From Polydactylus sextarius (Eukaryota > Chordata > Actinopteri > Polynemidae), in assembly GCA_016801845.1 (NCBI GenBank), contig CM028916.1, positions 14,876,014 to 14,940,013 of the forward strand: a stretch of DNA of 64,000 nucleotides. Reading direction: 5' to 3'. The translations under genes were made by a program, and so were the position numbers. Below the pieces are notes generated by a model. That model saw only the letters and a list, made by a program, of their open reading frames with translations, did not search any database and was not told where the DNA came from. Each line of letters opens with the position of its first letter. The first letter of the stretch is position 1. Of this stretch, positions 48,908 through 60,558 are shown piece after piece.

Positions 48908-48925
48908 ATGCTAATTTTGGAGCTA

Positions 48926-50510
48926 AAACGGCCTCTGTATTCATTTGCTTTTACTCAATCTCAGTGTCACTGCAGAGGCTTAATTAGATTGCGAATTATG
49001 CAATCTATGTATAATAGTTTTCTGGACAATATATTTACCAGGGTGGAAAATAAATCATTATTAATTTATCGTTTGCATACATTTCATTAAAAAATGAAAT
49101 GTTTTAGGCGTACACAAGTCTATAAATGATAAATTGTGAGACTGAGAAAGAAAACAATATGCTCATTTTGTAATAATGTCTGTGTCTCTATGCCAAGTCA
49201 AGGTCAAAAAGCTCATGGAATCCATCCACCAACTGTCTACTATCAGAGATTTGTACTGTAAAGTACTGTAGACCAGACTGGATTTGACCTTGAAATGAAG
49301 AATACCTCCAAAAACTGCCTGTAGGGACACTACACTACTCTTGGGACCTATGGAGGGATAAAGACAAGAGTGACACATATGTATGTGTGGTGGCATCCGA
49401 TGTAACGATCAGTTCAGCCATCGGATGCAGGACGTCAGCCATTTAGCCTTCACCCGCCCTTCTTCTTTTCACCCCCCCGTCACCTCTCCTTTATTACTGT
49501 GGGACTTGCAATTCAGAGTCACCACTTGGAGCCACTTGAGTAGATGTGGACATGGCTTATTAATTCAAACAAATTAGACAGGAGCAAGTTTGGGTTTGTA
49601 CTCCTCCTCACACAAAACACAATGAATGTCTATTAGAGAATAACCAGTGAACCGTACTTGGCTTTTGTTTTTCAGCTGATGTGATCAGTGTTGCCGCTCT
49701 GTGTTAATCAGTTCCACATCCTCTATTTCTTAAGAACACCAGTAGGTTTTCATACCTCTTCATGAATGAGCTGGGGAGTAATTCTTACAGAGCTATTTTT
49801 GAACGACCTCGTCTGGTGCATATCACTTATCTTAGACTGTGCATAGCTATGCTGTGCACTCCATTTGCCAGAAAAAACATGAAATTTTACAGTGCCCAGT
49901 TGGATGAACCGCCTGACCTCGAGGTGTTGTTTCAACTGCAACTCCATCAGATTTATTTCTGCAAATTCATTTCCTCTTTGTAAACCAGGTGGTTGATTTT
50001 AATGTACTTTGTTTTTGTTTCTTTTTTCCTAATAATGCGGTTATGAGACTGAAACCTTCGCCTAACTACTGTGTTTGCTTTGATCTCTTTTGAGCTCAGA
50101 TGTGGTTAGTGACTTGCCATCTGAACGAAAAAGAAAGGGCTTCATCGAACCCTTTTTCATGACTCAGATGTTTCCCAAAGTTAACAACAGTGTAGCCAAC
50201 CAGGACGTTGTTTCAGATGAAGTGGTTACAGACCATTAAAGGAATTAACTTTAACATTTTGGTAAACTTTGTTATCTTGTAGCTATGCTAAGTGTTCCTT
50301 ACATTAAGAGACTTTATGCTAAGCTAAGCTAACGGGCTGCTGGCTGTAGGCTATTCACACCGACTTATAAGAGATCAGTATCACTTCTCTCATCTAACCT
50401 CTCTTCCACACACTTTGCTCTTATGTTAATACTTATGCAAATCAAGGATTTTGCCGTGCATGCCATCTTTGACAGTGTGGAAAAAAAAAATAGATATTTC
50501 TTTATATATA
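48926..50510. other. intergenic, downstream of cdh2
   Basis: No gene, RNA or mobile element was recognised on either strand. Confidence 0.6.
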
Positions 50511-51265
50511 CAGTACTGTGTAAAAGTTCTAGGCACCCCACAAGACCATACATATTTATCTCTCACTTTCTATATGCAGATATAATAAGAAAATACATGA
50601 AATGTGTACAGAGTATTTAAGAACACATAAAATGTACTAATGATTCTGGAATCAGACTCTGGCCACCCACAGATTTATTTCTTCAGCAGTGCTTCAGTGA
50701 CAAGGGGTAAGCTGTTGGCCGAGTCACTGTTCTACACTCAGATCACTGATAGACCTATCTAGCCTGCCATAAGGTGTTGGCAGATCCAGATGTGACAGGG
50801 GTCTCGACATCAGCTGCTGAGTTCACCTTGATCAAAATAGGAAAAGCCAATGGCCAAAGGATTATAACCAAAGAGTCCTGATGAGACAAACCAGGGCAGA
50901 ATTCCACTCTCAGTGAACAATAAAAAGGGTCATGAGAAACCTAGAGCATGTTTTGGGTGGCCTTGTCAATACGCTCGTTACTGCAGCATCTCTTTTGGAT
51001 GCAGTTGATGTCGAGACCCCTGGATCTGCTAACAGTTTCAGGCAGGCTCAGACATGTCTATCAGTGATCTGGGTGTGGAACAATGACTTTGTTATCAGCG
51101 TATTCTTTATGATTGTTGGGTCTCTGAAGCACTGTTGGGGCAACAAATCTGGGGGTGGCCAGAGACTGAATCCAGAATCCTTAGTACATTTTATGCGTTC
51201 TTAAATACTTTGCACCAGTTTCCTGTATTGTCTTATTATATATTAATAAATATGGTCTTACACAT
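50511..51265. mobile_element. fold-back element with Tc1-like left end (about 750 bp)
   Basis: The left end, after a TA, reads CAGTACTGTG..TCTAGGCACC, like a known fish Tc1 terminal repeat. The interior is a long imperfect inverted repeat: 50612-50817 pairs with 51001-51209, and the outer flanks continue pairing to 50541/51260. In the outermost 51 bp of the main arms I count about 4 mismatches. The loop is about 180 bp. No transposase frame is present. The right tip appears shortened and runs into a TA microsatellite. Confidence 0.75.
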
Positions 51266-51273
51266 CATATATG

Positions 51274-51275
<2 letters not shown>

Positions 51276-51335
<60 letters not shown>
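51276..51335. repeat. (AT)30 microsatellite
   Basis: 60 bp of pure AT repeat directly at the right side of the fold-back element. Confidence 0.95.
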
Positions 51336-51338
<3 letters not shown>

Positions 51339-52490
51339 TCTACACACACACTCACTACAGGGAAATAAGTGCACATTTGTCCAGCTTTAACTGAACTACA
51401 GGCTCTCCCACTCTGCCCATCCTGATGTTCAGATTGCAATGGGGGTTCATATCCTCCACACGGTCAAATCCTGTTTCATTTTTTAACCCTCAGTGGGTAA
51501 AAAAAAAAAAAAAAAAACAATTGATATTCCAGGACTGCACTTCAATTTCACAACATGGATTATCCCTGAAGGAACGCGGGCAATCTAAGAGAGTCTGGGA
51601 CATAAAGGCACTGGCTACACTAGCTCCTTCACTATCCACACCCAACACATACATTTCTGTACCATTTACAGACATGCGGCTACACAATACAATGAAAAGA
51701 GCCTGCTTTAGATGGAGCGATGCTGGGATATAGTATTGGAAAGGACAGTATATTTTGAGGATTCTAATCATTGGCGTTGACTGACTGAGCAGTAATTGGA
51801 ATGGCTATTTTATGAGAGGAAGCATATTTTTAACATTAATTTGCCATATGGTCTAACAGGGATGAGTGAAATCATTGCTCAAAAACAGTATCTCATTTGC
51901 ACATTTTAGCTAGCTGACGAATGCATAAAAAAACACTAATGCAAGAGAATTTAAATGTGCAAAAAAAAAAAAAAAACTATTTGCTAAAGCTAATTGAGTT
52001 GGAAGGGGGTGACATTGATTTCATCAGCCAGTTTATGAGAATGTTTTCCACATATAAAGTGCATATTAAAAAACAAAACAAAACAAAAAAAAAAACGCAA
52101 ACACCTCAGGAATACAAAAGAACAGATAATCAATGCGCTATTATTTGTTGCCATTGCTGTCTTTGTTGTCCATTCCAAACTGAAATCTGGCTCTCATGTG
52201 CACATTACATTCCAGTGACTCCATATCATTTCCCATTAGATCCTGCAATATGTGCCGGGAAGATTATTGTTTTACTTTTTATTCAAAATATTAACTCCAG
52301 AATACGAGGAGGAACTCGACTTATAACCCCCCGACTACTCCCTAGATGTTTTATTCGGAAAATGGCTGCAGATTGCTGTTCTTACAAGCACCCCAGGGCC
52401 CCTTTTATTGACTGTGAAACAATGCTCTCACCAACACCCCCTCACCATCGCAGATTTACAAGACAGCCATCCTCAGCTCCTCAGAGTATA

Positions 52491-52498
<8 letters not shown>

Positions 52499-52526
<28 letters not shown>
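52499..52526. repeat. (TG)14 microsatellite
   Basis: A pure TG run followed by GTTG and further TG units to about 52540. Confidence 0.9.
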
Positions 52527-52983
52527 GTTGTGTGTGTGTGAGGATGTCTGTGTCACAGAGTGTCACAGAGCTACCTAGCCTCCATGGGGGGACTGCCAGT
52601 AAACATGCAGAATACAGACTAGAATTCGATGCAAACCAGCATCTAAGTTATGCTGTTCCTGACCTTTGGTGGACTTTGGGAAGATGGATGCTACCCAGGA
52701 TATCGATAGAAAATTTCTGGCCTGCAGCAGCGAGAGCATATTTCTTTAGGTTTCCCAGCCTCTGCATGCTATCTTTGAATGAATAAGTAAGTAGGCCAGA
52801 TGACAGAAAGTGCACACACTGAGCACATGCAGTCTTTAATGTGTTGGTGTGTATAGACCTAGTAACATACAGAATCAATCAATTTAATTTCTACTCTGTC
52901 ACCCTCTAAGTGTAATATAAGATCAATTTGTTTGTATTGCTTCAGCTGCGAAGAGTGAAAAAGACCTGCTCTTGAGTCCCACC

Positions 52984-53022
52984 TTTTTTTTCTTTTTTTT
53001 CTTTTTTTTTTTTTTTTTTTTT
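52984..53022. repeat. T-rich homopolymer tract
   Basis: 39 bp of T interrupted only by two C bases. Confidence 0.9.
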
Positions 53023-53198
53023 GCCATCACCCCAGCATCCAGCCTTGATCTACAGCTCCCCGTGTTCTCGCTGACTGCAGGCAGATATCTCTCGAATGGC
53101 TTACCCTGTGTTTCAGCAGATATTGTTCTACCTTTCTTCACGATACTGATTTATCAACTCTCATTTATCAGGCCCTATCCTGCCATTACTCTCAGTCC

Positions 53199-53230
53199 AC
53201 ACACACACACGCATGCACGCACACACACAC
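53199..53230. repeat. imperfect CA/GC microsatellite
   Basis: AC units with an internal GCATGCACGC interruption; alternating purine-pyrimidine throughout. Confidence 0.85.
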
Positions 53231-53633
53231 CGTGACACTGTGGTCACAGAATTGGTGGTGGCTGAAAGAAGGGGGTTTGCATCGAGGCAAAAATGATGAA
53301 CGCCACTTCTTTCATAAGATGCACATCGGCTAAGCATGAGATTTCCAGCATGCGTATGAACGTGAATTGTCACTTTGTCCTGCTTGCGAGTGCACAGAAG
53401 GCATTTCTCATCTCGTTGTGGTTTCTCTTGCATGAATGGTTGATGTGCTCCACAAAGGACATATAATCATAAACCATGCACACACATTTACAGACACTCT
53501 GACCTTTTTTTTTTTTTGTCACTCTACCTCTCTCTTCTCTCTTTTCTATCTATCTATTTCTTTTTTTTTGTCATGCACCCATGTTGCACTTAACCTTCAT
53601 TGTCACAACATGAAAATGACTAAAAAACACACT

Positions 53634-53660
53634 AACAAACAAACAAACAAACAAACAAAA
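53634..53660. repeat. (AAAC)n microsatellite
   Basis: About six tandem AAAC units. Confidence 0.9.
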
Positions 53661-54230
53661 TTGCATTAAACCACATAACATACTCTGGAGAAATACTTTC
53701 GAATTATTTTATTCCCCTGTGAAATAAAATATGCAAAAACGGAGAGAGGAAAAAAATAACAACAAAGGAAAAAAAAGAAGGGGGGGGGGGGCAAAGACTC
53801 CCTCGAGAGCTTTTAGATTTATTCATGCTTTTAAACACTTGACATTCCATCACCCTCTTGTCATTAAGGCTTTATGTCCCTTGGCCACATCCACACAATA
53901 AAAGGATAATTTCTTCTATTGAGCACAAATATGTTAGTGCGTCGCTGCTACCGACTAAAGATGGACTTCCATGATCAGTGGCTAATAAATGTGCTGAAGG
54001 CTAGACGGCCCTGAGATCAATGTGCTACTGATGGTGCAATGGGGTCATTATATTATTGTCTATATGGAGTAGAAAAGAGGCCACTGGGTAGGCCGGTCTT
54101 TCCTGTCTGCTGACTCTATTGTAGTCACCCAGTCGTACAGATAGCCAATGGGTAGAGCGACAAGAGTGACAAGCCATCAGCGGTAGAGGAACAAAACTCC
54201 AGAGAGCAGACAGACTATAAAGAACATCAG

Positions 54231-54250
54231 CATTCATTCATTCATTCATT
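54231..54250. repeat. (CATT)5 microsatellite
   Basis: Five tandem CATT units. Confidence 0.9.
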
Positions 54251-56089
54251 TATATGTCGTCAAAGAATTCCACACGAGATACAATAGCGCACATCAAATT
54301 CAAACATGTTTTAATCAGCCTATTATTTAGGTGACATCTGTAAAATGCCAGTTATTACATGAATTACAGCTCATTACTGTAACATAGCAATGAATTAGTG
54401 ACTAAAAATCATTAGTCAGCTCTGACATATATGTCAAACCATCCGCTGTATCTGGCTAAGTAGAGATAAACACAGTGATTATAAACAGCCTTTAATCCTT
54501 TTTTTAAATTTTTTTTTTTACATTTGAAATTCAATTGACAAAATCCCCATGATATAATAATAAAAAAAATTGTTCTAACTGGCATTTTATGCTAATATGA
54601 CGTCGCCCCAGTTGCTCTCAAAAGGTGTAAAACAGATTTACACAGTGACTGGGAGATGTTAAATGAGTTTTCACCCACAGTGACTAATCTCTCTTCAGGC
54701 CATGGTTTTTTACAAATTCCTCCTTCTCTTGATTTGACCCTTTACCCTCAATTCTGAGTGGAGAGGAGCTTCAAAAGCAGGGTGGCTTATACTTGGAAAC
54801 ATCTTCGCTCTCAGAAAGTTTTACAAGCTGTGTCCTTTAGAAGTCCAAAGCCTAAGCACAGATTTTACTCAGGGGGGATTTCAAAAGTGTCACATTGGGC
54901 CTTATTGCTAACCTGGAGTCCTTGACTCATTTGCATGTCTCTGAGAATGGAAAAGATAAAAAAAAAGAAGAAGAAAACACCATTCAGTTGCAGCTACACA
55001 AGATGAAATGACAGAGGTTGATTTATGTTAGTATACAGTCTGCACATTATCGAGCTAAATGACTTTTTATGTTGCATTCATGAAATACCTTTCTGTTTTA
55101 TTACAGCTGATATCACCTTGATAACTTCCACACTGAATGGAGTAATGAGAACATGACAACGGAGATATCGGCGACTGCTCCTTAGTCTGGTACTTTTGAA
55201 GAATACTTTTTGGTATAGCCTAACTCTAGAACATATACATTTCTTTCTCTCTGTTTTCTCTTTGTCCATGGAAGTATTTTTAGCATAAAAAAAGGAAGAG
55301 GAACAGGACTGACTAGCAGCACAAAGCAATGAGAGAACTGCCTCACTCCACTTGTTTATAGCACGGAAAAATTGTATTATGGGCAAACAAACACACAGAC
55401 AAGGCCAGATGCTACCCAACCCCTTAGAGCTGAGGTAGGTGTTCGGTACGATGCTGCAGCTGAAATTATTACTGTGAAATTCACAGTTTATTTAAATGTC
55501 AGCATTTACATTTTATTGGGTTATCTATATTTACAGTACCTATATTATTTTTCTTGTACAACATCAGCCCATTCTCCAGAAAATGTTTCCAGCTCTGTAT
55601 GTTTGTCTCTTAAAGCTTCTACACACACAGACAGAGGCTATTTCCTTGGTAAAAGAAAGGCAATGGGACCAAAAGACAGATGAAGACAGCAGTGCCAGAG
55701 CTAAGAGCCCCATAAACTCTTCAGTTTATAAACACGCAGAAATGCATGCCTGCCAAGATGGATAAATCATCCTCATGGTTTTAAAGCCCCAAACACAAAA
55801 CTCAGAACTCCGAAACCACTTTATTATCACTATGTAGAGCAAACTGGAAGTGGCTTTAGTCAGGCACACAAACAATAACAGTGCACAAGACAGAGAAACA
55901 ACAATGCCTGCGTGCCTTCTCATATTGCTGTTTGAATATTGTTGTTTCTGGCAGCAGTAGACAGTGTAAGTAACAGCTGTGAAGTGCAAATAACACTTAC
56001 ATACAAAAGCTGCGCAGTGAACAGCATATATGTGAATAGAGATTAGTCTAAAATCAGGTGCCAAAGCATAAAATGGTTGATTAAATTGA

Positions 56090-56600
56090 CTTAAATAAAC
56101 AAATGGATCTATTTATTAATCAGTTAATTAATTTAATTACCTCCATCAGTAATTGGCGACATCATTCCCATGATTTTATGTGACCTTGTGAATCCCTTTA
56201 CATCCGCAATTCCTCGTTCAATTAAATGGGCAAGACTGTAACAATAACACAAATTCATTCTAATTAAGTGTAAAACACGGCTGGAAGGACGCCCAACATT
56301 AATACAGGACATAACAATTTCAGCTCATTATCCCCATCTATCGACATCGCAAGCCGGGTCACTCATTGTAGATGCAGCCCTGCGTGTATGTTTATTGATT
56401 TCTCTCATCTCAATATGGACAACAAATCGCATCACTGCATCTGAAAACGTCTGTACATGTTGTTTGTGCATCTGCATGAAGCTCCACAGTCTGATGCATG
56501 TTAGCTTCAAACACGTTTTACAACCTTGTTGTGAAAATGCATCAATAATAAGGTATCCAAGGACTAAGACATCAATCACATACGCGGCCGAGATCAATAA
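56090..56600. promoter_or_regulatory. candidate conserved non-coding element rich in homeodomain cores
   Basis: A repeat-free block with several ATTA/TAAT cores packed in 56113-56155 and a further CTAATTAAGTG (NKX-like) near 56260, followed by balanced sequence with no coding domain. It has the look of a developmental enhancer about 7 kb downstream of the cdh2 poly(A) signal. No alignment supports this. Confidence 0.25.
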
Positions 56601-57136
56601 TTAATTTAATATAACACACCACAGTTTGAGATCCGTTACTGCCCATTAGTGTCTTAAATAGGAACCATAGAGATGTCATTAAGACACATTAGCCATGAAA
56701 TGACTATGCAAAGCCAATAATTCTGTGGCTATAGCTGACTGGAAATAGCCTTTAAAGAAATCTAACAACATTGTGAAGTGGTTAAGAATCTAAATTTGTG
56801 ATAATAACACAAGTCAAGCTGAGTGAAAAAGACTGCGAAGCGTAAGTCCGAAACAGAGGATATTGCCACCGTGTCAAGGAACAGCAATGTACGATAATGT
56901 GGTAGCATGACCTTGTTATCCTGACGTCTCGATGTGAGCTCCGACACCATTAATGGCATGATACGGTGATCAATCACACCTTATAATAAGAAAGAGGTGT
57001 CTCAGTCCTTCACCTGAGTCCCTCTCATACCTGTTCTATTCTGTCTGTCTGCCATCTGACACATTCAGCTGCTTTTTATGGTTTTATTGTACTGCCGTGG
57101 CTTTTTAACAATAAGTCGATATTTCTTACCCAAGAA

Positions 57137-57166
57137 TTTTTTTTATTTTATTTTATTTTATTTTTT
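57137..57166. repeat. (TTTTA)n microsatellite
   Basis: Tandem pentanucleotide units in a T-rich context. Confidence 0.85.
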
Positions 57167-59215
57167 CTATGGATGTGCCGCTGTCATTTTGAGACCTAGA
57201 GCAACCTGTCACAGTGTAACTCTTCAGTTCTACCATAGCTTCCAGTAGCAGGTCACTTAGATTTTGTGCTAATGAGAGCATAGAAGGAATGATGACACTC
57301 AGCAAGTTTTATGGAAACTGTGAATATCTAATATAAAGAGAATATGAGTGGAGCTCAATTATTTTATAAATCATCACAATCTCCTTTCGACTTACCTGTG
57401 CATTAGAGTGTAAGTGTTTGTTGTGCTTAAATGGAGGAAAAATAAGCTTCAAAGACATAAGAGGTATTTTAATTTGGATAAATACAGATTTTTTTTAAGT
57501 GAAACATCTGTGCTTGTTTCATAGTTTTAGCACACAAACATGTATTTTAAGTGCATTTTTTTTTTTCATTTTTGTCTATAGTGTATTTTACAGTAGACGA
57601 GACACAAATTGAATTACCAGTATAATCATATAATCTCTATAGATAAAAATATCCACCAGCTCTAAAATGAGTCATTGTCCAACACCACCGATAATCTTAT
57701 CTGCATCTAAATGCACACGGCGCAATTTCTCTAAATGCACTGTAAGAATTCCATTCAGTGCTACACACTGTATGCATGAGTGAACCTGAAATTACCCTAC
57801 AACATTCAACAGGTAAACATAAATATTTCTCTCTGTTTATTTATTTATTTTTCTGTTTACCTGCTTGTATGCATATGTATTTAATATTTTGTAGAGCCTC
57901 TGCTTTCTGCCCTGACACGCAAGGAGCAGCAACTTGAGCGGAATGATAATCCCCCTGCAGCTGATGAGCACGTTCAGAGGAGCACTGAATAACACGCCGG
58001 TGGATCACTGGCCATCTATCATCATTGCCGGACTGTTGGGCACAACCTTATCAAGGACAACATTCATGTTTACACATAGGAAATTACCTTGGATTATTAT
58101 CTGATGTGGTTTTCTCTGGTATATTACTCCAAATGCTTTAGTGATAATAAAGTGTTGCTGCTATAGATTAGGAAACATGGGAAGAACATTCTTTTATACG
58201 TGGAGAAAAGAATGTAACGCATCATTAGATTATTTATTTTATTTATTTTAGCTGTGTAGCTGCATGTAAAAGCATACTATTGGAGCATGCATTTTCCACA
58301 CTTAGTGCCAGAGTTAGGGTTAAAGTGCCTCAATTTGATTTTCAGTTAACCATTTGGAAACACGCACATGATTGCATTGGAATGAAGGCTGCCATGACAG
58401 GTCACTTATATTGTATATGCTAATGATAGTACTGCAGGGACAAAGGAACCGCCTCAGTATATGTTAGGTTGCCCTGATATGGGCAAAGATATAATTATGA
58501 TGACCTCCTTGACATTTTGCAAATATGGATCCCCAAAGTGTTAAATGAAATAGTATAAATACATATAATTACAATGTAAGATTTTTAGATGAACCAAGAA
58601 ATCATTACAAACTCAACCTTTTAAAACATCATGTCTTCATTCCTGATTTCATAGTTACAGCTTTATTCTGATGTTATTGTTTATTTTTATTTTCTTGTTT
58701 AAAAGTCAGTTTTTATTCCTCGTTTGTAATGTAATTTCTCCAAATGTTTCTACATAAAATTATATTATGGCTAAAGTTTGCCCATATCCATAAAACTCCC
58801 CTTCAAACTCTCTTCGAAAGTAATATTTTGAACTTTCTTGTTGTAATCTCTGTTGTGTGAAATGTTCCACTGCGTTCCTCTCTGTCCTGCTGTTTTGAAA
58901 AGAATTCTGAAATAACTGCAAAAGCTCATCTTGTTTCCTCTGTCAAGCAATTATGTTTAGCTTGCGAACCTTTAAAAAAAAGAAAAAAGCAAAAGCAAAC
59001 CACACAACCTACTGCTGAGAAAACCCCAGTTCCAAGGCTGGACTTTTTGTTCATTAAAATATTCAGAATGCCAGGGAACCTGGAACTTTATTCCTCACCT
59101 CTCCATAACTTCTTACAAATTTATAAAAACATGTTGAAGTAATTCTGAACCAAACTACAAAGAGAGCTGCTGCTTTAACAAACACTGCACATTAAGCCAT
59201 TAGCTTAAAAACGTG

Positions 59216-59247
59216 ACCAACCTAGCTAGCTAACTTGCTAGGTTGGT
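59216..59247. repeat. 11 bp inverted repeat with 10 base loop
   Basis: ACCAACCTAGC and GCTAGGTTGGT are exact complements around a 10 base loop. There is no T-run after it and no gene beside it, so it is described only as a hairpin. Confidence 0.7.
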
Positions 59248-60538
59248 TATGAGCTTAGTTTATCACTCAGCAAGTCAAACAAAATTGTTAGTAGCGTTAA
59301 TTATGTCTCTGGATCCCGAATATAAGATGATCTATCTTTTTCAGACTTTTTTCAAGGGAAAAAATATGGTCTTACCTTAGGGTCAATATGGTAATTCCTG
59401 TTAAAGTGACCATAAAGTGACCACAAACAGATGTCTGTCTCAGACTGTCTCTCCTCATAAATAAATACATAAATTACATTACATTGGTATTGTAATGAAA
59501 GACTCATTGGTCATTGATAAATAACATTAATTAAAGATTTCGAAAATTAATGTTTATAAGTAGAAATAACCTTGATGAAAATGCTATTAATAACATTTCA
59601 ATATAACACAATATCATCACTGATAATTGATTTCTTTGCTTAGTTTAGAGAGCACTTTTTTGGAGCTTCATATGAAGAAAGATTGGACATCAAGCATTGG
59701 ATGCAGTCTATTATCTAAATGGTGTAATTGATGTGAGAATATGACTGGCTCCATTCCACCAGTAATCCTGCAGTGTTTGGCAGAAAAAGGACCATTGTCT
59801 TCTAAGCACTTGACTTGAATCTTCCTTTGAGGTTTGATAATCTACCATATGAAGGAAGGAAGGGGACTGGGGGCCCTTTAGTAGAGGCATGCTTCTCTTT
59901 TTGCCAACACCAACACTCGGCATCTCTCCGCACCCAGGGACAGCATTAAGGTGAGCACATTTGTTTTGTGATTCAGACTCTGTGAGGGCTGGCAGGATTT
60001 GGAGGTACTCACTGGCAAGGAGAGAAGAACCTTTGGATTTGTGTGGGTAGGATGCAATAGGAAAACCAACAGGAGCTCCTTTTTCTTGAGAGGACACCCA
60101 CAGACTCCAGTGGGATATGTTCTGACTGAGCTGCCTACAAAGCTGGAGGTGGAAAGAAGAAGAAGGAGAAAAAGAAGGGGAGGAAAAAAGCAAAGGAAAA
60201 AAATGTAAATTATTTGCCCAATCTGCAGAGGACAAACTGTGGAATACTGCATTAAATAATATGCCCATACTCTGCTTAGCTTTCTCAAAATAACCCAATT
60301 TAGACAATATTATACAGCATGAGGGAATTATCCATTCCCAAGGCCCCACAGGCAAATTAGTGTGACACTTGTACCTGCATGGCAATGCTTACAGGGATAC
60401 TGTTCAGCATTCAAAACACAGGAAACACATTAGACACGTTAACACTTTGTGAATTTAGCATGAATAGCAGTTTTTACACTGTGACATTTACAACAAATAG
60501 ACAATTTTTAATATATATATATATATGTATATGTATAT

Positions 60539-60558
60539 GTGTGTGTGTGTGTGTGTGT
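60539..60558. repeat. (GT)10 microsatellite with preceding AT run
   Basis: A GT run after an AT and ATGT stretch that begins at 60511. Confidence 0.9.

Larger units (their letters stand above)
47575..48925 (+). other. cdh2: cdh2 3' UTR (end inferred)
   Basis: Sequence after the stop codon, AT-rich with long T and A runs (48288-48314, 48335-48350, 48447-48480). AATAAA signals are at 48117, three overlapping copies at 48618-48631, and 48902. The most distal one gives a UTR of about 1.35 kb, followed by T/G-rich sequence. A Pumilio-type octamer TGTACATA lies at 48435-48442. The cleavage position is an inference. Confidence 0.7.
51336..55980. other. intergenic, repeat-rich
   Basis: No gene is supported. 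It holds many simple repeats: A-runs at 51500 and 51961, TG at 52499, T-tract at 52984, CA at 53199, AAAC at 53634, a G12 run at 53780-53791 and CATT at 54231. The 206-codon forward frame at 51921-52541 runs through an A-run, an AAAAC-type tract and a TG repeat, and is not a gene. Confidence 0.6.

Noticed and set aside
50932..51204. 90-codon frame in the fold-back element as a transposase
   Set aside because: It lacks DDE or helix-turn-helix motifs and lies across the right arm of the inverted repeat.
51921..52541. 206-codon forward open frame
   Set aside because: It runs through a poly-A stretch, an AAAAC-type tract and a TG microsatellite and shows no domain; low-complexity lysine and Cys-Val repeats are typical of chance frames.
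59216..59247. Hairpin as a transcription terminator or RNA gene
   Set aside because: It is a short stem without a T-run or adjacent gene in a eukaryotic intergenic region; TAGC-type repeats often make such stems by chance.
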